Part shown: one piece after another, positions 18,039-25,687 of the stretch | How positions within the stretch are numbered: the first letter of the stretch is position 1 | How the letters are laid out: each line of letters begins with the position of its first letter | From: Prado023 sp963798745 | GTDB lineage: Bacteria; Actinomycetota; Actinomycetes; S36-B12; CAIYMF01 | Assembly (NCBI GenBank): GCA_963798745.1 | Contig: CAWCUF010000007.1 | Span: forward strand, 372,001 to 436,000 | Direction: 5' to 3' | Length of the DNA: 64,000 nt | The notes under the pieces: model-generated | Told to the model about the DNA's origin: nothing | The model's input: only the letters and a program-made list of their open reading frames with translations | Databases searched by the model: none | Program-made: the position numbers and the translations under genes

Positions 18039-19001
18039 ATGTCGCAGCCAGTTCGCAAGGTCCTGCTCGCCGCCCCGCGTGGTTACTGCGCCGGGGTCGA
18101 CCGGGCGGTGGTCACCGTCGAGAAGGCCCTCGAGCTCTACGGGGCGCCGGTGTACGTGCGCAAGGAGATCGTGCACAACCGCTACGTGGTCGACACCCTG
18201 GCCGCACGCGGGGCGGTCTTCGTCGAGGAGGCCGACGAGGTGCCTGAGGGGGCGACCGTGGTGTTCAGCGCCCACGGTGTCGCTCCTGTCGTGCACGAGC
18301 AGGCCGCCGAGCGCAACCTGCGCACGATCGATGCCACCTGCCCGCTGGTGACCAAGGTGCACAACGAGGCCCGCCGGTTCGCCGACGAGGGCTACCGCAT
18401 CATGCTCATCGGCCACGAGGGCCACGAGGAGGTCGAGGGCACGATGGGCGAGGCGCCGGAGGCGATCACGCTCGTGGAGCATCCGGACTCGGTGGCCGAC
18501 CTCGATCTGAGCGCCGACGAGAAGGTCGTGTGGCTCTCGCAGACCACGCTCTCGGTGGACGAGACGATGCAGACCGTCGACGCCCTGCGCGATCGGATGC
18601 CCACTCTGGTGAGCCCGCCGAGTGACGACATCTGCTACGCGACCCAGAACCGCCAGGCAGCGGTCAAGGTCGTGGCCCCGCTCAGTGATGTGCTGATCGT
18701 GGTCGGCTCGGCCAACTCGTCGAACTCCGTGCGGCTGCTGGAGGTGGGGCTGCAGTCCGGGGCCAAGTCCGGTCATCGCGTGGACTACGCCGCCGAGCTG
18801 GAGCCGGCGTGGTTCGAGGGCGCGACGACGGTGGGGGTGACCAGCGGGGCGTCGGTGCCCGAGATCCTGGTGCGCGACGTGCTTGCCCGGCTCGCGGAGT
18901 TCGGGTTCGCCGACGTCGAGGACGTGGACGCGGTGGAGGAGCGACTGGTGTTCGCGCTCCCCCAGGAGCTGCGCCGTGATCTGAAGGCCGCCGGGCGCTG
19001 A
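18039..19001 (+). CDS. ispH: 4-hydroxy-3-methylbut-2-enyl diphosphate reductase
   Basis: The last enzyme of the MEP pathway makes isopentenyl and dimethylallyl diphosphate with a 4Fe-4S cluster. The 320-residue protein shows the three cluster cysteines, Cys17 (GYCAGV), Cys101 (DATCPLV) and Cys199 (DDICYATQNRQ), and the catalytic-loop glutamate in GHEEVEGT (near 131). It supplies substrate for the cis-prenyl transferase at 11009-11770. Synteny with lytB2 beside xseA in mycobacteria supports the call. Confidence 0.96.
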   Translation: MSQPVRKVLLAAPRGYCAGVDRAVVTVEKALELYGAPVYVRKEIVHNRYVVDTLAARGAVFVEEADEVPEGATVVFSAHGVAPVVHEQAAERNLRTIDATCPLVTKVHNEARRFADEGYRIMLIGHEGHEEVEGTMGEAPEAITLVEHPDSVADLDLSADEKVVWLSQTTLSVDETMQTVDALRDRMPTLVSPPSDDICYATQNRQAAVKVVAPLSDVLIVVGSANSSNSVRLLEVGLQSGAKSGHRVDYAAELEPAWFEGATTVGVTSGASVPEILVRDVLARLAEFGFADVEDVDAVEERLVFALPQELRRDLKAAGR

Positions 19002-19037
19002 CGGGGTGGGCGGCTGAGGAGTCAGCGAGTCATCTGG

Positions 19038-19517
19038 TCAGCGGTCGGTCAGGTGCCGGATCGCTGCGAGGCTTGTCGACAGGGCGGTCGCGGCCACGAC
19101 CCACCCGGCGTTGGGTCCCAGGGTCTGCACCAGCATCAGGGCCTGTTGGGACTGCCAGGAGCCACTGCCCTCGGGCAGCAGGGACTGGCCTGCGATCAGG
19201 ACGGCGACGAAGAAGGCCAGCGGCGGCATCATCGCGGGCAGGGATCGGTCGCCCGCACGGGTCACCAGCGGTGCGACGATCGCGACGATGATCAGCGTGA
19301 CATCGGTCCAGAGCCCGATTCGTTCGTGCAGCGCGACCTCGGCCAGGGCCATCCCGATCACCAGGAGGCTGGCGAGCGCGACGACCCGTCCGCCGGGGAG
19401 GCCCCGACGTCGCCGACCATCAGGCTTCGCGAACTCAGTGGCCCCGCTGGCCCGATGCGGCCCCGGCGCCGGGCCGCCCCACCCGGCATCGCGCGGGCCG
19501 GGGGCGGGGAGGGTCAC
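19038..19517 (-). CDS. DUF6542 membrane protein
   Basis: The 159-residue protein has a polar, Pro/Arg-rich N-terminal third followed by four predicted transmembrane helices (about 46-63, 70-88, 95-111 and 131-150). It matches the DUF6542 protein that lies between lytB2 and ychF in mycobacteria (Rv1111c). Function unknown. GTG 19517 is chosen because the upstream codons encode a basic, low-complexity stretch. Confidence 0.75.
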   Translation of the reverse strand: MTLPAPGPRDAGWGGPAPGPHRASGATEFAKPDGRRRRGLPGGRVVALASLLVIGMALAEVALHERIGLWTDVTLIIVAIVAPLVTRAGDRSLPAMMPPLAFFVAVLIAGQSLLPEGSGSWQSQQALMLVQTLGPNAGWVVAATALSTSLAAIRHLTDR

Positions 19518-19622
19518 CCGGTGATCGTAGTGGGACCGGAACCGGAGCCGTAGGTGGGCCGCCGGCCTACCTCGACGCCCCGCGTCAGCGGACACTCTCA
19601 TCGATCATCACAGCTCGGCCGT

Positions 19623-20912
19623 CTAGGCCACCGAGGTGCTCGGGTCGGCGGGGTCGCTCGCCGTGCGAGTGCCAGCGGTCAGAACCCGCTGCTCACCCGC
19701 GTCGAGCGCACGGGGCTCCTCGGGCCCGTTGAGCTCGCCGGGGTCCGCGCCCCGGCTCGCAACGCTGCGCGGCTGCTGGTCGACCTGGCGCGGTGGGCGC
19801 AACTCGTCGGGCAGGCCCTGCAGCTCGGTGAAACGGCGGCCGGTGACCAGCACCCGCGACTCGAGGGACGCGATCGCCTTGTTGTAGGCCGTCACACTGC
19901 TGCCCAGCGAGGCGCCGACCTTGTCCAGGTAACCCAGCATCGTGGTCAGCCGCTCCGCGAGCTCCCTGCCCAGCGCTTGGACCTCGCGAGCGTTGCTGGC
20001 CAGCGCGTCCTGGCGCCAGATGTGGCTGACCGTCCGGGTCAACGCCATGAGGGTCGTGGGGGTGGCCAGCACGATGTTGCGGTCGAACGCGTGCTCCAGC
20101 AGCGCTGGGTCGCAGGCCAGCGCCTCGGAGAGCAGGGACTCCGCGGGCAGGAACATCACCACGAACTCCGGCGCCGAGTCGAACTGGCGCTGGTACTCCT
20201 TGCCCGCGAGTCGGTCCACGTGGTTGCGCACCTCGCGTGCATGCGCGACGCGGGCAGCAGCCTGGACGTCTTGGGGGTCATCTGCCTCGATGCCGAGCAG
20301 GGCCCGCAGCGAGACCTTGGCATCCACGACCACGGTCTTGTCGGGCCCCAGGTGCAGGACCGCGTCGGGGCGCAGCCGACCGGCGTCGGTGTCCACGGAG
20401 GCCTGCTCGGTGAAGTGGATGTCGCGCACGAGCCCTGAGGCCTCCAGCAGTCGACGCAACTGGAACTCGCCCCAGCGACCGCGGACCTCACTGCGGCCCA
20501 GCACCCCGACCAGGCGTGCGGTCTCGCGGCGCAGCGCCTCGCTGGACGCGGTGGACGTCTGGGCCACAGTGCGCAACTGCTCGGCGAGCTGGGCCGATGA
20601 CGCGGTCCGCCCGCCCTCGGCCTCGGCAACGGCCCGCTCGAGGCGAGCCAGCGCGCCGTGGACTGGGGCCATCGCCTGCGCGACTTGTTCGGGAGCTTGT
20701 GCCTGGGCCGCTGCGCTGGTACGGGCAGACTCGAGCTCCGCGGCCAGTCGGCCCAGGCGCTCCTCGGCCACCGCGCGTTCCGCGGCCCGCTCGGCCGCCA
20801 GCGCCGTCGCCTGCCCCGTCTGCTTGGCGTGCTCCTGCCACCCGCGCAGCACCCAGGCCGCCACGAATCCAAGAACTGCCATACCCAACCCGATCCACAC
20901 GCTCGTCTGCAT
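19623..20912 (-). CDS. rmuC: RmuC-family DNA recombination protein
   Basis: The 429-residue protein has an N-terminal membrane anchor (about 5-22), a coiled coil (about 35-130) and the RmuC nuclease-like domain (about 140-340) with SEVRGRWGEFQLRRLLE, ADAVLHLGPDKTVVVDAKVSL-type strands (restriction-endonuclease-like core) and FVVMFLPAES. The C-terminal tail is low-complexity. RmuC limits inversion at short repeats in E. coli. It lies beside the LexA-box-linked HNH gene and xseAB, a loose cluster of DNA-processing genes. Confidence 0.92.
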   Translation of the reverse strand: MQTSVWIGLGMAVLGFVAAWVLRGWQEHAKQTGQATALAAERAAERAVAEERLGRLAAELESARTSAAAQAQAPEQVAQAMAPVHGALARLERAVAEAEGGRTASSAQLAEQLRTVAQTSTASSEALRRETARLVGVLGRSEVRGRWGEFQLRRLLEASGLVRDIHFTEQASVDTDAGRLRPDAVLHLGPDKTVVVDAKVSLRALLGIEADDPQDVQAAARVAHAREVRNHVDRLAGKEYQRQFDSAPEFVVMFLPAESLLSEALACDPALLEHAFDRNIVLATPTTLMALTRTVSHIWRQDALASNAREVQALGRELAERLTTMLGYLDKVGASLGSSVTAYNKAIASLESRVLVTGRRFTELQGLPDELRPPRQVDQQPRSVASRGADPGELNGPEEPRALDAGEQRVLTAGTRTASDPADPSTSVA

Positions 20913-20952
20913 GGCTCCTTCCTATCGTGAGGGTCTGACATCCCGGATGACC

Positions 20953-22353
20953 TCAGGCCGCGCGCACCTGGGCCTCGTCGGGACAAGTGATCGTCGTGGA
21001 ACCCTGCGGGCTCTGCCACTGCAGCGTGCTGTCCCCCTCGGCAGTCACGCGCCAGCCGCCCTCGTGCTTGAGCCCATGGTGGCGCCGGCAGAGCGCGAAC
21101 AGGTTGGACTCAGAGGTCGGGCCCTCGGGGAAGGCAACCAGATGGTCCAGGTCGCACTCCCGCGCGGGGACCTCACAGCCGGGGAACCGGCACGTGCCGT
21201 CGCGCAGCCGCACGTGTCGGTCCAGCGCCGCCGGCGGTCGGTAGGACAGTCTGCCCACGTCGAGCACGGCGCCGGTGCTCCGGGAGGTCAGGACCTGGCG
21301 CCAGCGCGCGTCCCCGGCGGCCAGCCTTCGGGCGTCCTCGGCGGGGATCACCCCGAAACCGTTGAGGATCCCCGGCTCGTCGTTGAGCCCGGCCAGGGAC
21401 TCGACGGCGATGGTCACCGAGATGGTAGTGGCCAGATTCACCCGACGGCCGCCCTTGTCGTCGAAGCGATCGGCGCGCTGATCAGCCGTGCATCCAGCCG
21501 GCAAGCCAGCCGGTCCCAGGACGAGGTCGACGAGGGCGGCGGCCATCCACAGGTCGAGTGGCTCACGAGGTTCGCTGCGGTCGTGCGCCGGATCGCCATT
21601 GCGGTCAGCAAGGGCGCAGGCGCGGACTGCGGCGTACACCCGCTCCGCGTCCGCACTGGCCAGGCGGGCAGCCAGGTCGGCGGTTCCGTCACCGCGGTGC
21701 GCGATCCACACACCGCGCTCGGCCAGGCCGCGGGAACGCTGCCGCGGACGATCTTCGCAGCCAAGCAGTGCCAGTCGTCGGCGCAGGAACAGTTCCAACC
21801 GACGCGCGGTGTGCTCCTCGGCGTAGGCCAGGCCCTCCTCGAGCAGGGCCCGGCACTGCTCCTCGTACCCGTCGAGCGCCACGCCGTCGGCGTCCGTACG
21901 GGGCACCTCGAACAGGGCATCGGCCAGGATCCGAGCGCGCGTGCCATCCACCTCGCCCCGGCACAGGGCGGCCCAGACCTCGGGCTGGTGGCGCAGGGTC
22001 TCCGATGTCGCCCGGGTAGCCAGCGCGGACCTGCGCGAGACGACCAATGCGCAGCAGAGTTCATCGATGACCTGGGCGCCGGCGGCGCCGGTCGAGGTCT
22101 CGTCGGCGACCGCCGCCACGCAGGCTGCCTTCAGCGCTGCGGCCTGCCGACATAGCCGCTCGGCCGCAGCCAGTGCCATGACAGCGGGCCCCCGCATCGC
22201 CAGCTCCAGTTCCAGCTCATGATCCTCGGGTGGAACCGATTGGTCGACCTGTGGCCGTCGCCTGATCATTGCCACCAGCGCGTCCACGCCCAGGTCGCTT
22301 GGATCGACCTCAGCCCCGGTGTCATCGCGCACCGTCAACAGCAGGTCCAGCAT
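20953..22353 (-). CDS. DUF222 and HNH endonuclease protein (13E12 type)
   Basis: This 466-residue protein has the actinobacterial DUF222 domain (about 35-340) and a C-terminal HNH nuclease motif (about 385-435: CRFPGCEVPARECDLDHL then NLFALCRRHH), with two CxxC-like zinc pairs and the catalytic histidine. The family is multicopy in many actinobacteria and related to the M. tuberculosis 13E12 repeat proteins. ATG 22353 has GGGGGAC a few bases upstream. A near-consensus LexA box starts 19 nt upstream of the ATG, so it is probably induced by DNA damage. Confidence 0.9.
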   Translation of the reverse strand: MLDLLLTVRDDTGAEVDPSDLGVDALVAMIRRRPQVDQSVPPEDHELELELAMRGPAVMALAAAERLCRQAAALKAACVAAVADETSTGAAGAQVIDELCCALVVSRRSALATRATSETLRHQPEVWAALCRGEVDGTRARILADALFEVPRTDADGVALDGYEEQCRALLEEGLAYAEEHTARRLELFLRRRLALLGCEDRPRQRSRGLAERGVWIAHRGDGTADLAARLASADAERVYAAVRACALADRNGDPAHDRSEPREPLDLWMAAALVDLVLGPAGLPAGCTADQRADRFDDKGGRRVNLATTISVTIAVESLAGLNDEPGILNGFGVIPAEDARRLAAGDARWRQVLTSRSTGAVLDVGRLSYRPPAALDRHVRLRDGTCRFPGCEVPARECDLDHLVAFPEGPTSESNLFALCRRHHGLKHEGGWRVTAEGDSTLQWQSPQGSTTITCPDEAQVRAA

Positions 22354-22371
22354 CGACGTCCCCCGTCCGTC

Positions 22372-22387
22372 TCGCACATATGTTCGA
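22372..22387 (-). promoter_or_regulatory. LexA (SOS) box upstream of the DUF222-HNH gene
   Basis: On the plus strand TCGCAC-ATAT-GTTCGA differs at one position from the mycobacterial SOS box TCGAAC-N4-GTTCGA; on the minus strand it reads TCGAAC-ATAT-GTGCGA. It lies 19 nt upstream of the ATG at 22353. A 12-bp perfect palindrome, ATGTTCGAACAT (22380-22391), overlaps it. 13E12-family genes of M. tuberculosis are known to carry SOS boxes. Confidence 0.75.
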
Positions 22388-22577
22388 ACATGGCAAACTG
22401 TACCCCACCGGGCGGACATCGTGCCGGCGACACCTCGTCCTTGTGGACAAGCACCTCGCGCGCCCCGAGCGCTGGGCGCCGATCCGGCGCCGGGTCGGCC
22501 GCCGAGGCACACCGATCCCGTGTCGCCTCGCCGCAGAACTCGCCCCGCACGTGGCCAGCCGGCTCGGCCACCCCACG

Positions 22578-22583
22578 TAGAAT
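22578..22583 (+). promoter_or_regulatory. -10 element of ychF (leaderless)
   Basis: TAGAAT, a near-perfect -10 hexamer, ends 8 nt before the ychF ATG at 22592. No Shine-Dalgarno sequence is present in the gap, so the transcript probably starts at or within a base or two of the start codon. Confidence 0.6.
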
Positions 22584-22591
22584 CGCGCCCC

Positions 22592-23686
22592 ATGGCCCTG
22601 AGCATCGGCATCGTCGGACTGCCCAACGTCGGCAAGTCCACCCTCTTCAACGCGCTGACCCGCAACAACGTCCTCGCGGCGAACTACCCCTTCGCGACCA
22701 TCGAGCCCAACACCGGCGTCGTCGGCGTGCCCGACTCCCGCCTCGAGGTGCTTGCCGGCATCTTCGGCTCGGCCAAGGTCCTGCCCGCCACCGTCCAGTT
22801 CGTGGACATCGCAGGCATCGTCAAGGGGGCCAGTGAGGGCGCCGGGCTGGGCAACAAGTTCCTGTCGCACATCCGCGAGTCCGATGCCATCTGCCAGGTG
22901 ATCCGCGTCTTCACCGACCCGGACGTCGTGCACGTCGACGGTCGGGTCTCGCCCAAGGACGACATCGAGGTCATCAACCTCGAGCTGATCCTCGCCGACC
23001 TGCAGACGCTGGACAGGGCCATCCCGCGCCTGCAGAAGGAGGCCAGGATGAACAAGGACCGGGCTCCCATCCTGGCCGCGGCTGAGCAGGCGAAGGCGAC
23101 CCTGGAGGCAGGAACGACCGCCTTCGCTGCGAGCCTGGACCCCGCACCCCTGCGCGAGCTGTTCCTGCTGACCGCCAAACCGTTCCTCTACGTCTTCAAC
23201 GTCGACGCCGACGAGCTCAGCGACGACGCCATGCGCGCAGAGCTCGCCGCCCTGGTCGCCCCCGCGGAGGCGGTCTTCCTCGACGCCAAGACCGAGGCCG
23301 ACCTCATCGAGCTCGACGAGGCTGAGGCCTTGGAGCTGCTGCAGTCGATCGGGCAGGAGGAGAGCGGTCTGACGCAACTGGCCCGCGTCGGCTTCGCCAC
23401 CCTGGGCCTGCAGACCTACCTGACAGCCGGGCCCAAGGAGTCGCGCGCCTGGACCATCGCACAGGGCGCCACCGCACCGGAGGCGGCGGGCGTCATCCAC
23501 ACGGACTTCCAGAAGGGCTTCATCAAGGCCGAGGTCGTGTCCTTCGACGAACTCGTCGCCGCGGGCTCGATGTCCGAGGCGAAGTCGCGCGGCAAGGTGC
23601 GCATCGAGGGCAAGGAGTACGTCATGCACGACGGGGACGTGGTCGAGTTCCGCTTCCAAGCAACATCAGGGAACCAGAACAAGTAG
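22592..23686 (+). CDS. ychF: redox-regulated ATPase YchF
   Basis: The 364-residue Obg-family P-loop protein has G1 motif GLPNVGKST (residues 8-16), DIAGIVKGAS as G3, and NVDADE in place of the usual NKxD, which explains the family's ATP preference. A coiled-coil insertion and a C-terminal TGS-like domain (GKVRIEGKEYVMHDGDVVEFRF) follow. YchF associates with ribosomes and affects stress responses. ATG 22592 begins the conserved sequence; upstream in-frame codons belong to the promoter region. Confidence 0.96.
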   Translation: MALSIGIVGLPNVGKSTLFNALTRNNVLAANYPFATIEPNTGVVGVPDSRLEVLAGIFGSAKVLPATVQFVDIAGIVKGASEGAGLGNKFLSHIRESDAICQVIRVFTDPDVVHVDGRVSPKDDIEVINLELILADLQTLDRAIPRLQKEARMNKDRAPILAAAEQAKATLEAGTTAFAASLDPAPLRELFLLTAKPFLYVFNVDADELSDDAMRAELAALVAPAEAVFLDAKTEADLIELDEAEALELLQSIGQEESGLTQLARVGFATLGLQTYLTAGPKESRAWTIAQGATAPEAAGVIHTDFQKGFIKAEVVSFDELVAAGSMSEAKSRGKVRIEGKEYVMHDGDVVEFRFQATSGNQNK

Positions 23687-23698
23687 GCGCTCGTCTCG

Positions 23699-23704
23699 TA
23701 CTGT
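23699..23704 (+). promoter_or_regulatory. candidate -10 element of the methyltransferase gene
   Basis: TACTGT ends 7 nt before the ATG at 23712, the same geometry as ychF and xth. Confidence 0.35.
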
Positions 23705-23711
23705 CTCCTGC

Positions 23712-24311
23712 ATGGCAACCGCCGACGAGATCGCTGTGTGGGACGCTGAAGCCGACGCCTTCGACCAGCAGGCCGATCATGGCCTGAACGACCCGGGCGT
23801 ACGACAGAGGTGGCGTGAGCTTCTCTTGGGTGCACTTCCCCAGCCCCCTGCGCGCATCGCAGACCTAGGTTGCGGAACCGGCACACTGTCGGTCCTGCTC
23901 GCTGAGTCCGGCTATGAAGTTGACGGCCTGGACTTCTCTCCCCGGATGATCGAGTTGGCAGGGCACAAGGCGACCGGCATCGACGGAGTACGTTTCACCC
24001 GGGGGGATGCGTTCGACCCGTCGCTGCCAGAGGCGACCTACGACGTAGTCCTGTGCCGTCACGTCCTTTGGGCGATGCCTGACCCCGCCGAAGCACTGAC
24101 GCGGTGGCTTCGGCTGTTGACACCAACCGGCCGTCTGCTGCTCGTCGAGGGCCACTGGTCGAATGACTCCGGCATGCCCGCTGAGCAGACCGTACGCCTC
24201 GTTGAAGAAGCCGGACGGTGCGCATCCTTGACCCGTCTCACGGAGCCCGCGTACTGGGGCCGCGACATCAGCGACGACCGCTACCTCGTGGCGAGTCTCG
24301 GGACCAGGTAG
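23712..24311 (+). CDS. class I SAM-dependent methyltransferase
   Basis: The 199-residue protein has a Rossmann methyltransferase fold. Motif I is IADLGCGTGTLSVLLAESG (about 48-66), followed by VDGLDFSPRMIELA (motif II acidic residue), DVVLCRHVLWAM and LLTPTGRLLLVEG (post-I and motif III). The N-terminus (WDAEADAFDQQADHG) resembles UbiE/BioC-type small-molecule methyltransferases. The substrate cannot be assigned. Its base composition is visibly less GC-rich than the flanking core genes and it sits at the border of the accessory region, so it may have been acquired. Confidence 0.85.
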   Translation: MATADEIAVWDAEADAFDQQADHGLNDPGVRQRWRELLLGALPQPPARIADLGCGTGTLSVLLAESGYEVDGLDFSPRMIELAGHKATGIDGVRFTRGDAFDPSLPEATYDVVLCRHVLWAMPDPAEALTRWLRLLTPTGRLLLVEGHWSNDSGMPAEQTVRLVEEAGRCASLTRLTEPAYWGRDISDDRYLVASLGTR

Positions 24312-24420
24312 CCTCCCTCGGGCGTTGGCCGGCCACCTCCGCAGATGTCAGTGCGTTCAGCGCGACGGGCGCCCTTCCTGTCCTGTGCCTGAGCGCTTGA
24401 TCGGCGCACTTGGCACAAAC

Positions 24421-24582
24421 GCCGAGTTGTGGTCGGAAAACCGCCAGCGGGACGCCCTCGCCACGCGCAACGCGCTCCACGTGGTTGAAAGAGGGCCAGC
24501 GCCGCCCAGTCTTTCAACCATAAGTCGGCGTTGAGCGTCCAACGCCCTCCCGCCGGGACCGGGTTCAACCACAACTCGGCGG
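24421..24582. repeat. four copies of a GCCGA(G/C)TT(G/A)TGGTTGAA-like motif in inverted pairs
   Basis: The 325 bp between the methyltransferase and the decayed acetyltransferase (24312-24636) hold no credible gene. Instead a short motif recurs: GCCGAGTTGTGGT (24421-24433, plus), GTGGTTGAAAG (24481-24491, plus), CTTTCAACCATAAGTCGGC (24511-24529, minus-strand copy) and TTCAACCACAACTCGGCGG (24564-24582, minus-strand copy). GGTTGAAAG (24483-24491) and CTTTCAACC (24511-24519) can pair as a perfect 9-bp stem. It looks like a degenerate intergenic repeat cluster rather than a protein gene. Confidence 0.55.
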
Positions 24583-24636
24583 TTCGCGTCGGGACGGCCC
24601 GCAGCGTGGCCGTCCCGGACCACCGGGCACCCGCCC

Positions 24637-24850
24637 TCAGCCCGAAGCGGCCACCCACTGCATGAGGTGGTCCGGCGTCTGCTCCTCGTTGCCGGTGCCG
24701 TCGGTGGACTCCAGGATGCCGAAGCCCCGGCCGGCGTAGAACTCGATCGCGCTGGTGTTGCTCTGGAACACCGACAGGCGCAGCCGCAGCGGGCTCGAGC
24801 GTCGTGCCTGCGCAAGCAGCACCCCACCTCGGCACGCATGATCACCACGG
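24637..24850 (-). pseudogene. remnant of a GNAT acetyltransferase (C-terminal part only)
   Basis: The minus-strand frame encodes a typical GNAT C-terminus: RGGVLLAQARR (degenerate acetyl-CoA loop), LRLSVFQSNTSAIEFYAGRGF (helix 4 and strand 6) and DHLMQW at the end. Nothing resembling the first 80-100 residues of an acetyltransferase lies upstream before the YrhK gene. It is therefore a truncated remnant, next to the repeat cluster. The 5' limit is approximate; the clean frame begins at a GTG at 24822. Confidence 0.65.
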
Positions 24851-24892
24851 CACTGGACGGCGCCCGGTGAGTCGTCGAAGGACAGCCGTGCA

Positions 24893-25687
24893 TCAGTCGG
24901 AGTCGCGCTCCGGCGCCCTGCCCTCGGGCATCATCAGGATCGAGGCCACCAGGAAGCAGGCCGCCCCGAGGAACGTCCCGCCATTCGCCCAGGTCTCGTT
25001 GACCATCTGCCCATCGGACCCCACGAAGGCGCCGACCGCCGAGAAGCCGAAGAACACCGACCCCCACAGGTTGAGCGCCGTGATGTGCCAGTCGCGCTTG
25101 CCGGGTCGCCAGGAGAACCAGCGGTGCCCGGCCTCGCTGAACGCGATCACCGACGACACGAGGAAGCACACGGACCCCACGGCATCGGGTCGCCACACGT
25201 ACTGCTCGGCCTCGGGGCGGGTCAGGCTGGCGAGCGCGGCGAACGTGGTGACGTTGAAGAACACCGTGCCCACGAACTGGATCCCCGTAGCCCAGAACCC
25301 CATGAGCTGGGGCGTCCAGCCGAACCAGTGGCGCCCTGCCGTGCGCACGACCTGCACATAGCTCAGGTAGGCGGCCGTGGTGAAGAACAGCGAGCCAACG
25401 AAGAACGTCACCGCGGTGGTGACCGGGCCCGCAGCGTCCTCGAAGGCGGGGACCGGGCCGATCAGGAAGCAGGCCGAGCCGATCACGAACAGCAGCCCGA
25501 TCCACCAGGTCAGGCCGCGTCGGCCCGGCTGGGTCTTGCGGTGCCGACGCGCCGACCAGTCGACGACCTCGCCCTCGACGGTCCGGTAGTGGACTCTCGT
25601 GACGAACGGGCGCGGCCCGAACACCTGGACCTCGGTGGCCTCGGGTGGGACCTCGACCGGCAGCGCGCGCCGCTGCGAGGCGATCAA
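24893..25687 (-). CDS. YrhK-domain membrane protein coupled to gadB
   Basis: The 264-residue protein has a soluble N-terminus (about 1-60) and about seven hydrophobic segments. Two blocks follow the YrhK pattern of paired helices, WWIGLLFVIGSACFLIGPVP...VTFFVGSLFFTTAAYLSYV and NLWGSVFFGFSAVGAFVG...GGTFLGAACFLVASILMM, with a related pair between them. Its role is unknown. The best start is a TTG at 25687 whose last two bases lie in the gadB stop codon (TTGA, 25684-25687), implying re-initiation after gadB; no ATG or GTG fits the start of the conserved part. Co-translation with gadB suggests a role in acid tolerance or GABA handling, which is inference. Confidence 0.75.
   Translation of the reverse strand: MIASQRRALPVEVPPEATEVQVFGPRPFVTRVHYRTVEGEVVDWSARRHRKTQPGRRGLTWWIGLLFVIGSACFLIGPVPAFEDAAGPVTTAVTFFVGSLFFTTAAYLSYVQVVRTAGRHWFGWTPQLMGFWATGIQFVGTVFFNVTTFAALASLTRPEAEQYVWRPDAVGSVCFLVSSVIAFSEAGHRWFSWRPGKRDWHITALNLWGSVFFGFSAVGAFVGSDGQMVNETWANGGTFLGAACFLVASILMMPEGRAPERDSD

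Noticed and set aside
17985..18776. Extension of xseA upstream to 18776
   Set aside because: It would run antisense through most of ispH, and its residues are Arg/His/Gly-rich without OB-fold features.
22380..22391. Palindrome ATGTTCGAACAT as an insertion or recombination site
   Set aside because: It overlaps the better-supported LexA box, and no mobile element is nearby.
24281..24835. Minus-strand 184-codon frame with AELWLNP and NADLWLK peptides
   Set aside because: The peptides arise from the nucleotide repeat cluster, and its N-terminal part is an out-of-frame reading of the acetyltransferase remnant.
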